This document shows, piece after piece, positions 55,351-64,000 of a DNA stretch of 64,000 nt. Every line of letters starts with the position of its first letter. Position 1 is the first letter of the stretch. The stretch covers positions 62,001 to 126,000 of the forward strand of contig DASYOB010000147.1 in the NCBI GenBank assembly GCA_036008175.1, in the 5' to 3' direction. The stretch comes from DATARH01 sp036008175. GTDB taxonomy: Bacteria; Pseudomonadota; Alphaproteobacteria; ATCC43930; CGMCC-115725. The notes beneath the pieces are model-generated. The model was not told where the DNA came from. It did no database searches and saw only the letters and a program-made list of their open reading frames with translations. The position numbers were made by a program, and so were the translations under genes.

Positions 55351-56550
55351 CTACACCACGCCCTTCGTGCCTAGCGCCGCGAGATCGGCCTCGCCCACGC
55401 CGAGCCGGCCATAAATCTCGCCATTGTGCTGGCCGAGCTTCGGCGCGACGCTGCGCACCCGGATGCTGTCGCCGACCCGGATCGGGGTTCGGATATGCGG
55501 CACCTCGCCCATCTCCGGGTCGCTTGCGTGCTGGATCAGGCCACGGTGCTTCACCTGCGGGTCGGCAAACATCTGCCCGTAATTGTAAACGGGGCCGCAG
55601 GGAACGCCGGCCGCCTCCAGCACGGTGACCCAATGCTCGGTCGTGTTCGTCGCGAACACGGCCTCCATCTCGGCTTCCAGCGCGGGACGGTTCTTCATTC
55701 GCGCCTGTCCCGTGGCGAAGCGAGGGTCGGCGCACCATTCCGGATGGCCGAGCGCCTCGGCGCAGCGCTCCCAGATCGACTGGCCGGCGGCGCCGATCAT
55801 CAGATAGCCGTCCTTGGTCGCCATGCGCTGATAGGGCGCGTTCTGGCGGTGACGCGAGCCTTCGCGGGTCGGCTCCTTGTGATCCACCAGCCATTGCGCG
55901 CTGGTCCAGGAGCTGAAGCCGATCGCGGTTTCCAGCAATGAGCATTCTATGAGGCGCCCGCGCCCGGTCCGCTGGCGCTCGTAGAGCGCGGCGAGGATGC
56001 CTTGCGCCGCCCACATCCCGGTGCCGAGATCGCAGATCGGCAGCCCGACCGAGGTCGGCGGCCCGTCCGCTTCGCCGGTGACATGCATGATGCCACCCAT
56101 GCCCTGCGCGATCAGGTCGAAGCCGCCGCGCCCGGCATAGGGGCCGTCATAGCCGAGGCCGGAAAGCTGGGCATAGATCAGCCGCGGGTTGATCTCGCGC
56201 AACTGCTCCCAGCCGAGGCCGGCGCGCGGCAGCACAGTCGGGCGATAATTCTCGACCAGTACATCGACCGCCCCAACGAGCTTCCGGAACAGCGCCTTTC
56301 CCTCGGGCTGCTTGTAGTCGAGGGTGATGCCCTTCTTGTTGCGGTTGATGTAGCGGAAATAGGCATTGCGCTCGTCGCCGTCGCCCCAGGCGCGCACGGA
56401 ATCGCCCTTGCCCGGCCGCTCCAGCTTGACGACCTCGGCGCCCATATCGGCGAGGATCATCGTGCAGAACGGCCCGGCCATGTGCTCGGTCAGGTCGAGT
56501 ACCTTCAGGCCTTGCAGCAGCCCGTCCCGGGGCGCGGCTTCGTCATCCAT
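55351..56550 (-). CDS. CaiB/BaiF family (type III) CoA-transferase
   Basis: A 399-residue type III CoA-transferase using the ATG at 56550 (GGAAG upstream). The start MDDEAAPRDGLLQGLKVLDL, then TEHMAGPFCTMILADMGAEV, and VKLERPGKGDSVR bind CoA. The catalytic aspartate lies in AGRGGFDLIAQGMGGIMHVT. It moves CoA from a thioester to a free acid. It is divergent from nothing nearby on its 5' side; the alcohol dehydrogenase gene lies 63 bases upstream on the same strand, so they could be co-transcribed. Confidence 0.9.
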   Translation of the reverse strand: MDDEAAPRDGLLQGLKVLDLTEHMAGPFCTMILADMGAEVVKLERPGKGDSVRAWGDGDERNAYFRYINRNKKGITLDYKQPEGKALFRKLVGAVDVLVENYRPTVLPRAGLGWEQLREINPRLIYAQLSGLGYDGPYAGRGGFDLIAQGMGGIMHVTGEADGPPTSVGLPICDLGTGMWAAQGILAALYERQRTGRGRLIECSLLETAIGFSSWTSAQWLVDHKEPTREGSRHRQNAPYQRMATKDGYLMIGAAGQSIWERCAEALGHPEWCADPRFATGQARMKNRPALEAEMEAVFATNTTEHWVTVLEAAGVPCGPVYNYGQMFADPQVKHRGLIQHASDPEMGEVPHIRTPIRVGDSIRVRSVAPKLGQHNGEIYGRLGVGEADLAALGTKGVV

Positions 56551-56613
56551 CTTCAAGCTTCCTTCGTCTTGCCTGGCCCGACAATGATCGGACTGGCGCG
56601 CGCGGAAAAGGGG

Positions 56614-57723
56614 TCAAAACATCACGACGCTGCGGATCGCCTCGCCGCGTTCGAGCGCCGCGAAGCCGTCGTTGATTTCGTCGAGCCGGATATGGCGCGT
56701 GATCAGCTCGTCGAGGAGCAGCTTGCCGTCGAGATAGGCGCGCGCCAAGAGCGGGAAGTCGCGCGCCGGCCGCGCCCCACCATAGCTCGACCGGCGGATG
56801 CGCTTTTCGGCCATCAGACTGCCCCAGCGGAAGCCGACTTCGCTGTCGACATCGGTCTTGCCGAGCCAGATTACCTGCCCGCCGGGCCGCACCGCCTCGA
56901 CGCTGGTGCGGAACGAGGCCGGGCTGCCGGCGGCTTCAAGCACGACGTCGACGCCGCGCCCGCCGGTCTTCGCCTTGGCGGCGGCCAAGACATCCTCGCC
57001 GCCGGCGTTGATGCGGTCGGTGGCGCCAACTTTCTCCGCCAAATCCAGCTTCTTGTCATCGAGATCGACGGCGACGATCGTGCCGGCCCCGGCAAGCCGC
57101 GCGCCCTGCACCGCGGCAAGGCCGACGGCGCCGCAGCCGATCACCATCGCGGTGTCGCCATAGCCGATCTCGGCGATGTTCAGCGCGGCGCCGACCCCGG
57201 TCATGACGCCGCAGCCGATCAGGCAGGCGCGGTCGAACGGCAGCTCCTTCGCCACCGCGATCGCCTGATGGTCGGCGACGATGCAATATTCTGCGAACGC
57301 GCCGAGGAACATCAGCTGACCGAGATCGCGCCCATCGGCAAGCCGCGTCCGGTGGGTGCCGTCGAAGGCGACCGCCTTCGGCCCGTGCGCCAGATACGCC
57401 TCGCACAGGATCGGCAGGTCGCGGTCGCAATAGAAGCAATGGCCGCAATGCGGGTTCCACGACAGGATCACATGGTCGCCGACCGCGACGCCGCGCGCTT
57501 CCGGGCCGATCTCATCGACAATGCCGGCCGCCTCGTGGCCGAGCACGATCGGCATCGGATAACGCAGCGAGCCGGCGATGACTTCGAGATCGGTGTGGCA
57601 CAGCCCGGCTGCCCTGATCCGCACCAGCACGTCATTGCCACGCAGCGGGCCGGCCGCGACCGTTTCGATCTGCATCGGCGCGCGCACCGCGTGCAGCACC
57701 GCGGCGCGATATTCCAGGCTCAT
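56614..57723 (-). CDS. Zinc-dependent alcohol dehydrogenase (class III-like)
   Basis: A 369-residue medium-chain dehydrogenase. The catalytic zinc motif is LCHTDLEV with GHEAAGIVDEIG; the structural zinc cluster is CGHCFYCDRDLPILC. The Rossmann motif GCGAVGLAAVQGARLAGAG binds NAD. Length and pattern fit the class III (S-hydroxymethylglutathione-type) or aryl-alcohol dehydrogenase branch. The substrate is unknown. Confidence 0.9.
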   Translation of the reverse strand: MSLEYRAAVLHAVRAPMQIETVAAGPLRGNDVLVRIRAAGLCHTDLEVIAGSLRYPMPIVLGHEAAGIVDEIGPEARGVAVGDHVILSWNPHCGHCFYCDRDLPILCEAYLAHGPKAVAFDGTHRTRLADGRDLGQLMFLGAFAEYCIVADHQAIAVAKELPFDRACLIGCGVMTGVGAALNIAEIGYGDTAMVIGCGAVGLAAVQGARLAGAGTIVAVDLDDKKLDLAEKVGATDRINAGGEDVLAAAKAKTGGRGVDVVLEAAGSPASFRTSVEAVRPGGQVIWLGKTDVDSEVGFRWGSLMAEKRIRRSSYGGARPARDFPLLARAYLDGKLLLDELITRHIRLDEINDGFAALERGEAIRSVVMF

Positions 57724-57835
57724 CCGCAGCCCTCCCGTCGCTCACCAGCCGCCGCTCGATACCCGGTGGCGGCTCGGTCCGAACCGAGGATAAACTTGCG
57801 GCGACGCCAACGGCGCAGATTTCAGGAGGAGGCAT

Positions 57836-58012
57836 ATGTCCGGGTATTGGCACGAGCAGCGGGTCCGTGAGCGCGCTTACCAGATCTGGGAAAGCGAAGG
57901 CCGGCCCGAGGGCAAATCCGACGAGTATTGGCGGCGAGCGCAAGCAGAAATCGCCGCCGAGGAGAGCGAGGCCGATCTGGAAGCCAAGCTCGAACAGGAC
58001 GGCGCCGTCTAG
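57836..58012 (+). CDS. DUF2934 domain small protein
   Basis: A 58-residue frame with AGGAGG before the ATG: MSGYWHEQRVRERAYQIWES, then EGRPEGKSDEYWRRAQAEIA and a Glu-rich tail. The RAY-x-IWE-x-EGRPEG-x-DEYWR-x-A pattern is the DUF2934 signature, common in Alphaproteobacteria, function unknown. Its stop overlaps the convergent GMC gene stop by 4 bases. Confidence 0.85.
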   Translation: MSGYWHEQRVRERAYQIWESEGRPEGKSDEYWRRAQAEIAAEESEADLEAKLEQDGAV

Positions 58013-59631
58013 GCCGCGAGCCGCACCTCCTGGCGAACGAGGTCGGCGGTCTTCTCGCCGATCATGATCGTCGCCGCGTTGGTGTTGCCGGAGACGACGG
58101 TCGGCATTACCGAGGCGTCGGCGACGCGCAATCCCTCAACGCCGCGCACCCGCAGCTCGGGATCGACGACAGCCATCGCATCGATCCCCATCTTGCACGT
58201 GCTGGTCGGATGGAAGACGGTGCCGCCGCGCCGTCGGGCGAAATCCAACAGCTCCGCGTCGCTCTGCACCGCCAGTCCGGGCAGGTATTCCGATTCGAGA
58301 AAGGCGGCCAACGCCGGTTGCGCCAGTAGCTGCCGGCACAGCTTCAGCCCGTCGACAATGGTGCGCTGGTCGGTCTCGGCGGTGAGGTAGTTCGGATAGA
58401 CCGCCGGCGGGTCGGCCGGGCTGGCGCTCTTTAGCTTGATCTCGCCGCGGCTGTCCGGCCGCAACTGGTAGACGATCATCGAAAACCCCGACCACGGATG
58501 CAGCCCGTCCTGCGGGCGGTCGGCGCTGAACGGCTGGATCGACAATTTGATGTCGGGCGAGGCCAGCTCCGGCCGGGTGCGCGCGAACAATGCCGCGGGC
58601 GACGTGCACATCGCCAAGGGGCCGGTGCGGAACATGTAGTATTGCAGCCCGACCTTGAGCTTTTTGACGTTGCTCTGCATCACATCGTTGACTGTGATCG
58701 GCAGCCGGCATTTGAGCTTTAAGGGCGCCGAGTAATGGTCCTGCAGGCTCTGTCCGACCCCGGGCAGGTTCTGGACAACCGGGATGCCGAGCCCGGCCAA
58801 ATGCTGCTGCGGGCCGATGCCGGACAGCATCAGTAGTTGCGGCGAGTTGACCGCGCCGCCGCACAATATGATTTCGCGCGCAGCCCGTGCCGTGTGGGTC
58901 TCGCCGCCGCGGCGAAAGGCGACGCCGATTGCACGCCGCCCCTCGAACAGGATCTTTTCGGTCAGCGCCTCGGTAATAACCTGCAAATTCGGGCGCTGCA
59001 TCGCCGGGCGCAGATAGCCGACCGCGGTCGAACAGCGTTTTCCCTGGCGCGTCGTCGTCTGGTGATAGCCGACCCCGTCCTGACGGGCGCCGTTGAAATC
59101 GTCGTTGCGCGGAAAGCCGAGCTCCACCGCGGTCTCAATGAAAGCTTCGCAGATCGGGTGGTGGTCCGGCACATCGGAGACGCAGAGCGGCCCGCCGGTA
59201 CCGTGGAATTCGTCGGCGCCGCGGGTCTGGTGCTCGGCGCGCCGGAAATAGGGGAGCACGTCGTCGTACGACCAACCGCTATTGCCGAGCTGGCGCCAAT
59301 GGTCGAAATCCTCGGCCTGGCCGCGAATATACACCATGCCGTTGATCGAGGAGGAGCCGCCGAGCACCTTGCCGCGCGGCCAGAACACGCGGCGGTCACC
59401 GGCGCCCGGATCGGGCTCGGTCTCGTAGCACCAGTTGACCGACGGGTCGGCGAAGGTCTTGCCGAAGCCGAGCGGGATGTGGATCCAGCGGTTCTTGTCC
59501 TCGCCCCCGGCTTCGAGCAGCACGACCCGGGTGCGCGGGTCTTCGCTGAGCCGCGCCGCAACGGCACAGCCGGCCGAACCGGCGCCGATCACGATGAAAT
59601 CCGCCTCGATCGCGTCCCGCGCCCTGTCCAT
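58009..59631 (-). CDS. GMC-family FAD oxidoreductase (choline dehydrogenase-like)
   Basis: A 540-residue flavoprotein. The FAD-binding VIGAGSAGCAVAARLSEDP is at about residues 15-33, GSSSINGMVYIRGQAEDFD is the GMC signature 1, GAVNSPQLLMLSGIGP signature 2, and the active-site His pair lies in TVFHPTSTCKMG and SGNTNAATIMIGEKTADLV. It oxidises a primary or secondary alcohol, with choline as the best-known substrate. No betaine operon genes are close, so the true substrate may differ. Confidence 0.9.
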   Translation of the reverse strand: MDRARDAIEADFIVIGAGSAGCAVAARLSEDPRTRVVLLEAGGEDKNRWIHIPLGFGKTFADPSVNWCYETEPDPGAGDRRVFWPRGKVLGGSSSINGMVYIRGQAEDFDHWRQLGNSGWSYDDVLPYFRRAEHQTRGADEFHGTGGPLCVSDVPDHHPICEAFIETAVELGFPRNDDFNGARQDGVGYHQTTTRQGKRCSTAVGYLRPAMQRPNLQVITEALTEKILFEGRRAIGVAFRRGGETHTARAAREIILCGGAVNSPQLLMLSGIGPQQHLAGLGIPVVQNLPGVGQSLQDHYSAPLKLKCRLPITVNDVMQSNVKKLKVGLQYYMFRTGPLAMCTSPAALFARTRPELASPDIKLSIQPFSADRPQDGLHPWSGFSMIVYQLRPDSRGEIKLKSASPADPPAVYPNYLTAETDQRTIVDGLKLCRQLLAQPALAAFLESEYLPGLAVQSDAELLDFARRRGGTVFHPTSTCKMGIDAMAVVDPELRVRGVEGLRVADASVMPTVVSGNTNAATIMIGEKTADLVRQEVRLAA

Positions 59632-59734
59632 CGCGTCCCCTCCGCCTCTTGCCTATTTGCCGCCCGTGCACTATTCCGCCGCGCACGCCAAAGCCTACCT
59701 TATAGTGGCTGCCGCTTAGCACATAGAGGACGAG

Positions 59735-60484
59735 ATGAAAGCGCTGGTCGCGGTCAAGCGGGTGGTCGACTACAACGTCAAGATCCGCGTAAAGGCGGAC
59801 AAGACCGGGGTCGAGCTGGCCAACGTCAAGATGTCGATGAACCCGTTCGACGAGATCGCCATCGAGGAAGCGCTGCGCCTGCGCGAGAAGGGCATCGTCA
59901 GCGAGGTCATCGCGTTCTCGGCCGGCGTCCAGCAATGCCAGGAGACGATCCGCACCGCGCTGGCGATGGGCGCCGATCGCGGCATCCTGGTGCAGACCGA
60001 CGCCGAATTGCAACCGCTCGCCGTCGCCAAACTGCTGAAGGCCGTGGTCGAGAAGGAACAGCCCGGCCTCGTCATCATCGGCAAGCAGGCGATCGACGAT
60101 GATTGCAACCAAACGGGGCAGATGCTGGCGGCGCTCTTAGGCTGGCCGCAGGCGACCTTCGCCTCGAAGATCGTGCTGAACGACGGCAATGCCGAGGTGA
60201 CCCGCGAGGTCGATGGCGGCCTCGAGACCGTGGCCTTCAAACTGCCGGCGGTGGTCACCACCGATCTGCGCCTCAACGAGCCGCGCTACGCCTCGCTGCC
60301 CAACATCATGAAGGCGAAGAAGAAGCCGATCGACAATTTCACCCCGGAGCAGCTCGGGGTCGACGTCACGCCGCGGCTGGTAACGCTGAAGGTCGAGGAA
60401 CCACCCAAACGCGGCGGCGGGGTCAAGGTCGGCTCGGTGCCGGAGCTGGTCGACAAGCTGAAGAATGAAGCGCGGGTGATTTGA
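59735..60484 (+). CDS. etfB: Electron transfer flavoprotein beta subunit
   Basis: A 249-residue EtfB of standard length: MKALVAVKRVVDYNVKIRVK at the N-terminus, then MNPFDEIAIEEALRLREKG and the AMP-binding EtfB signature VVTTDLRLNEPRYASLPNIM with KAKKKPI. Together with EtfA it accepts electrons from acyl-CoA dehydrogenases such as the one at 8718 and passes them to ETF-ubiquinone oxidoreductase. Its stop overlaps the etfA start by 1 base (TGATG). Confidence 0.95.
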   Translation: MKALVAVKRVVDYNVKIRVKADKTGVELANVKMSMNPFDEIAIEEALRLREKGIVSEVIAFSAGVQQCQETIRTALAMGADRGILVQTDAELQPLAVAKLLKAVVEKEQPGLVIIGKQAIDDDCNQTGQMLAALLGWPQATFASKIVLNDGNAEVTREVDGGLETVAFKLPAVVTTDLRLNEPRYASLPNIMKAKKKPIDNFTPEQLGVDVTPRLVTLKVEEPPKRGGGVKVGSVPELVDKLKNEARVI

Positions 60485-61452
60485 TGTCTGTTCTCGTCGT
60501 CGCCGAGCACGACAACCGGGCATTAAAGCCCGCGACGCTCAACGCCGCCGCCGCCGCCGCCGAGACCGCCGCCAAGCTCCCTGGGGCGGCGGGCGGCGAT
60601 GTCCACATCCTGGTCGCCGGCACTGGCTGCCGCCCGGTGGCCGAGGCGGCGGCGCAGATTGCTGGAGTTGCCAAGGTCTTGCTCGCCGACGACCCGACCT
60701 ACGATCACGGCCTCGCCGAGAATTGGGCACCGCTGTTGGTCAAGCTCGCCGCCGGCTACAGTCATCTCCTGGCGCCGGCGACGACCTTCGGCAAAAATTT
60801 GATGCCGCGGGTCGCGGCACTGCTCGACGTGATGCAGATCTCCGACATCAGCGCCGTCGAATCCGTCGACACCTTCGTCCGGCCGATCTATGCCGGCAAT
60901 GCGCTGGCGACGGTGCAGTCGAAGGACCCGATCAAGATCATCACCGTGCGCGGTACCGCCTTCCCGCCGGCCGAGGCCACGGGCGGCTCGGCGCCGATCG
61001 AAACGGTGGATGCCACCGGCGCGGCGGGGATCACCGAGTTCGTGCGCGCCGAATTGTCGAAATCCGAGCGGCCGGAACTGACCAGCGCCCGCGTGATCAT
61101 CTCTGGCGGGCGCGGCATGCAGTCGGGCGACAATTTCCCGCTGCTGGAAAAAGTCGCCGACAAGCTCGGCGCCGCGGTTGGCGCCTCGCGCGCCGCTGTC
61201 GATGCCGGGTTCGTGCCGAACGACTATCAGGTCGGGCAGACCGGCAAGATCGTCGCGCCCGAGCTCTACATCGCGGTCGGCATCTCCGGCGCCATCCAGC
61301 ATCTCGCCGGCATGAAGGATTCGAAGGTCATCGTCGCCATCAACAAGGACGAGGAGGCGCCGATCTTCCAGATCGCCGATTACGGCCTCGTCGGCGATCT
61401 GTTCAAGATCCTGCCCGAGCTCGACGAGGAGCTCGCCAAGCGTCAGCAGTGA
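60484..61452 (+). CDS. etfA: Electron transfer flavoprotein alpha subunit
   Basis: A 322-residue EtfA. The C-terminal FAD domain is intact: VIISGGRGMQSGDNFPLLEK, AAVDAGFVPNDYQVGQTGKI, VAPELYIAVGISGAIQHLAG and KVIVAINKDEEAPIFQIADY. I use the ATG at 60484; an in-frame TTG is at 60481. It forms the FAD-containing half of ETF. The stop overlaps the next gene's GTG start by 4 bases. Confidence 0.95.
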   Translation: MSVLVVAEHDNRALKPATLNAAAAAAETAAKLPGAAGGDVHILVAGTGCRPVAEAAAQIAGVAKVLLADDPTYDHGLAENWAPLLVKLAAGYSHLLAPATTFGKNLMPRVAALLDVMQISDISAVESVDTFVRPIYAGNALATVQSKDPIKIITVRGTAFPPAEATGGSAPIETVDATGAAGITEFVRAELSKSERPELTSARVIISGGRGMQSGDNFPLLEKVADKLGAAVGASRAAVDAGFVPNDYQVGQTGKIVAPELYIAVGISGAIQHLAGMKDSKVIVAINKDEEAPIFQIADYGLVGDLFKILPELDEELAKRQQ

Positions 61453-62327
61453 CGGAGATTCAACGCATCGGGATCGTCGGCGCCGGGCAGATGGGGCGCG
61501 GCATCGCGCATGTCTGCGCGCTCGCCGGGCTCGATGTCGTACTGACCGATGTCAACGCCGAGGCGCTCGCGGCCGGCCGCCGGACGATCGAGCAAAACCT
61601 GGCGCGCCAAGTTGCGCGCGGGCGGGTGCGCGAGGAAGACAAGGCTACCGCCCTCGCCCATATCGCTACCTCCTCCGATTATGCCGCCTTCGCCGATTGC
61701 GACATGGTCATCGAGGCGGCAACCGAGAAGGAGGAAGTCAAACGCGCGATCTTCAAGGGGATCGTGCCGATGCTGAAGCCGGATGCGCTGATCGCCAGCA
61801 ACACCTCCTCGATCTCGATCACCCGTCTCGCCTCCGCAACCGATCGGCCCGGCAAGTTCATCGGCATGCATTTCATGAACCCGGTACCGGTGATGAGCCT
61901 CGTCGAGCTGATCCGCGGCATCGCCACCGACGACGAAACCTTCGCGGCGACCCGCGACCTCGCGGTGAAGCTCGGCAAGATTCCGGTCGCGGCCGAGGAT
62001 TTCCCGGCCTTTATCGTCAACCGCATCCTGCTGCCGATGATCAACGAGGCGGTCTACACGCTTTACGAGGGCGTCGGCTCGGTCGAGGCGATCGACACGG
62101 CGATGAAACTGGGCGCTAACCATCCGATGGGGCCGTTGGAGCTGGCCGATTTCATCGGGCTCGACACCTGCCTTTCGATCATGCAGGTGCTGCACGAGGG
62201 GCTCGCCGACAGCAAATACCGGCCGTGCCCGCTCCTGGTGAAATACGTCGAGGCCGGCTGGCTCGGCCGCAAGACCGGCCGCGGCTTTTACGATTACAGC
62301 GGCGACAAGCCCGTCCCAACCCGCTGA
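61449..62327 (+). CDS. 3-hydroxybutyryl-CoA dehydrogenase family protein
   Basis: A 292-residue NAD-dependent 3-hydroxyacyl-CoA dehydrogenase starting at the GTG at 61449. The Rossmann motif IGIVGAGQMGRGIAHVCALAG is at about residues 7-27, and GKFIGMHFMNPVPVMSLVEL contains the catalytic histidine of the HFMNP motif, with the paired glutamate in LVEL. The C-terminal NHPMGPLELADFIGLDTCLS and KTGRGFYDYS complete it. It oxidises (S)-3-hydroxyacyl-CoA. It is coupled to etfBA, as in other beta-oxidation clusters. Confidence 0.93.
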   Translation: MTEIQRIGIVGAGQMGRGIAHVCALAGLDVVLTDVNAEALAAGRRTIEQNLARQVARGRVREEDKATALAHIATSSDYAAFADCDMVIEAATEKEEVKRAIFKGIVPMLKPDALIASNTSSISITRLASATDRPGKFIGMHFMNPVPVMSLVELIRGIATDDETFAATRDLAVKLGKIPVAAEDFPAFIVNRILLPMINEAVYTLYEGVGSVEAIDTAMKLGANHPMGPLELADFIGLDTCLSIMQVLHEGLADSKYRPCPLLVKYVEAGWLGRKTGRGFYDYSGDKPVPTR

Positions 62328-62336
62328 GCCCCAATC

Positions 62337-63920
62337 TCACTGGTCGAGCCAAGCACCCTCGAAGCGCCAGCCGTTGAAGATGCTGTTGACCATCGTCGTG
62401 ACGTTCTTGACCCGCGGGTAGCGGCAGGTGCCGAGATCGTAGCGGTAGAGGATGGGCCGGGCGGCATCCTCGGTCAGCCGGCGGTCGATCTCCCAGACCA
62501 GCTTCTTGCGTTTATCCTGGTCTGGCTCCATCGACTGCTGCTCGTACATCTTCTCCAGCTCGGGATTGCAGTAGTTGGTGTAGTTCCGCTCCGAACCACA
62601 CGCGTAGTGCTCGTAGAAATAGGCGTCCGGGTCGTCGACCCCGCTGCCGGTCAGATTGCCGGCGACCATGAAGTCCTTGCGCGCGATCTTGGGGAACCAG
62701 TTCGCGGTCTCGACCACATCGAGCTCGCCGTCGATGTAGATCTGCTTCATCTGGTCGATGAGGATCACCGCCGGGTCGCGGTATTGCGCGATGTTGCGGG
62801 TCGCGACCTTGACCGCGAGGCGGTTGTTCGGCCCGTAGCCGTGCTTTTCCATCAGCTTGCGGCCCTCGGCCCGGTTCGCCTCGATATCGGGGCCGTAGCC
62901 GGGCAAGGTCTGCAGGATCTCGGGCGGCAGGCCCCATAAGCCGGCCGGCGGCGTCTGCATCGCCGCGCCGATCTGACCTTTTCCCTCGGAGACGATGTCG
63001 AGAAAGCTCTTGCGGTCCATCGCGAGCATCATCGCCTTGCGGATGTCGGCATCGTCAAAGGGTGGCTTGTCGCGATTCACCATCAGGTTGAACGAAATCA
63101 TCGTGTGATCGAGCTCGCAGATCGCGGTCGGCGCCTGGCTCTGCACGTCCTTCATCGTCTGCACGGTCTGCTCGTACGGAAAGGTCATGTCGAAATTGCC
63201 GGCGATGAAGGCGAGGGTCTGGGTCGAGCGGTTCGGGATGATCGTCCACTCGATCGCGTCGAGGTAGGGCCGGCCGGGCTTCCAGTAATTCGGGTTCTTC
63301 GCCAGCTTGATGTGCTCGTTCGGCTTGAACTCTACGAACTTGAACGGCCCGGTGCCGATCGGGTGCTGTCGCATCTCGGCCGCCGGCACATGGCAGGGGT
63401 AGACCGGGCCGTAACCCGAGGCCAACAGCATCGGGAAGGCCGGCTGCGGGCGCTTCAGGACGAAGGTCACGGCGTAATCGCCCTCGGTCACGATGTCGTC
63501 GAGGTTGCGGTACCAGGCCTTGCGCGGATTGAGGCGCAGCTTGTCCTTCGCCTTGCCGATAAGCAGCTCCCAGGTGCATTTCACGTCCGCCGCGGTGAAG
63601 GGTTTTCCGTCATGCCATTTGACGCCCTGGCGCAATTTGAAGCTGAGCCGGGTGTAGTCGGGGTTCCACGACCAGCTTTCCGCCAGTTCCGGCTCGATGA
63701 ATTCCGGCCGGTTCTGCTTCTCGTGCTGATTGAACAGAATTAGGTTGTTGAAGACGCTCATCATCGGCGCCACCGTCGAGATCGTCGCCTCCTCGTGGAT
63801 CGACATGCTCGCCGGGCTGTCGCGATGGAAGAATCTGAGCGTCCCGCCGCTTTTCTGCGCGGCGGCCGGTCCGGCCAGCAGGGCAAGCGCCACCGCCCAC
63901 CGCAGCACCGTCTTCCGCAT
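62337..63920 (-). CDS. ABC transporter periplasmic peptide-binding protein (SBP family 5), copy 3
   Basis: A 527-residue exported SBP paralogous to those at 30918 and 34162. Signal peptide about residues 1-22 (RKTVLRWAVALALLAGPAAA). The same marks are present: KLRQGVKWHDGKPFTAADVK, EMRQHPIGTGPFKFVEFKPN, NPNYWKPGRPYLDAIEWTI and MDRKSFLDIVSEGKGQ. No permease or ATPase genes are next to it within the window; it may feed the transporter at 35.9-39.9 kb or its own transporter beyond the left side of its operon. The last 80 bases of the window hold its upstream region. Confidence 0.9.
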   Translation of the reverse strand: MRKTVLRWAVALALLAGPAAAQKSGGTLRFFHRDSPASMSIHEEATISTVAPMMSVFNNLILFNQHEKQNRPEFIEPELAESWSWNPDYTRLSFKLRQGVKWHDGKPFTAADVKCTWELLIGKAKDKLRLNPRKAWYRNLDDIVTEGDYAVTFVLKRPQPAFPMLLASGYGPVYPCHVPAAEMRQHPIGTGPFKFVEFKPNEHIKLAKNPNYWKPGRPYLDAIEWTIIPNRSTQTLAFIAGNFDMTFPYEQTVQTMKDVQSQAPTAICELDHTMISFNLMVNRDKPPFDDADIRKAMMLAMDRKSFLDIVSEGKGQIGAAMQTPPAGLWGLPPEILQTLPGYGPDIEANRAEGRKLMEKHGYGPNNRLAVKVATRNIAQYRDPAVILIDQMKQIYIDGELDVVETANWFPKIARKDFMVAGNLTGSGVDDPDAYFYEHYACGSERNYTNYCNPELEKMYEQQSMEPDQDKRKKLVWEIDRRLTEDAARPILYRYDLGTCRYPRVKNVTTMVNSIFNGWRFEGAWLDQ

Positions 63921-64000
63921 TGTTTGCCTCCCTGATTTTGCCGGGAGGGTAGCACGGCGCTGTTGCCGGCAGATCAGCGCAAAGGTTTACCGGCATCAGC

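Noticed and set aside
56002..57870. A 622-codon open frame on the plus strand
   Set aside because: It is antisense to the CoA-transferase and alcohol dehydrogenase genes, both with catalytic motifs; composition is typical of a GC-rich shadow frame.

Overview
The window is GC-rich chromosomal DNA, most likely from a metabolically versatile soil or freshwater alphaproteobacterium (Hyphomicrobiales or Rhodospirillales type). Evidence: high GC with long antisense shadow frames, many CoA-dependent catabolic genes, several xanthine dehydrogenase/CoxL-type large subunits, Dpp/Opp-type ABC transport, and a GcrA-like zinc-motif protein, a family known from Alphaproteobacteria. No rRNA, tRNA or CRISPR array was seen.

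Layout. 1-9.9 kb: start of a CoxL-type subunit running off the left edge, a luciferase-like monooxygenase, an MBL hydrolase, a CinA-type amidohydrolase, a MenB/BadI-like crotonase, a DUF5996 protein, a ParE/RHH toxin-antitoxin pair, then an acyl-CoA ligase / enoyl-CoA hydratase / acyl-CoA dehydrogenase operon. 9.9-13.6 kb: two tandem paralogous secreted FecR-DUF6600 proteins. 13.5-29.65 kb: a 16.1-kb integrated element. Its ends are 29-bp direct repeats (28/29 identical). The left copy lies inside the 3' end of the second FecR-DUF6600 gene; the right copy lies beside the integrase and still carries the displaced original C-terminal codons of that gene. The element encodes integrase, a small HTH protein, a CHC2-TOPRIM-RecA-fold primase/helicase with a cluster of 12 CGGGACA repeats at its 3' end, a terminase large subunit, a tape-measure-like protein and many small proteins. 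I see no portal, protease or capsid gene. 29.8-30.7 kb: a decayed baeRF release-factor-like gene followed by an HPF-cold-shock-domain fusion. 30.9-39.9 kb: a dipeptide/oligopeptide ABC transporter (two binding-protein paralogues, two permeases, two ATPases). Its first two genes are separated by an IS630-type remnant whose transposase is split around an NAD-dependent epimerase gene. 39.9-51.4 kb: VOC and CVNH proteins, two orphan CoxL-type subunits around CysQ and DUF427 genes, an AtzG/amidase pair, a GST and a threonine-aldolase-like enzyme. 51.42-52.92 kb: a CinA-like/nucleotidylyltransferase fusion gene flanked by terminal inverted repeats with no transposase. 52.9-55.3 kb: a VOC / MoaD-ThiS / BNR-repeat set divergent from a MarR regulator, with a perfect 12-bp palindrome between. 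55.3-64 kb: CoA-transferase, Zn alcohol dehydrogenase, DUF2934, GMC oxidoreductase, EtfB-EtfA-3-hydroxyacyl-CoA dehydrogenase operon and a third ABC binding-protein paralogue.

The chromosomal genes together suggest uptake of peptides or other organic solutes and CoA-thioester oxidation feeding ETF. The most unusual part is the integrated element: it has integration, excision-like, replication and packaging functions and a tape-measure-like gene but no recognisable head genes, so it is either a decayed prophage or an undescribed phage-satellite-like element.
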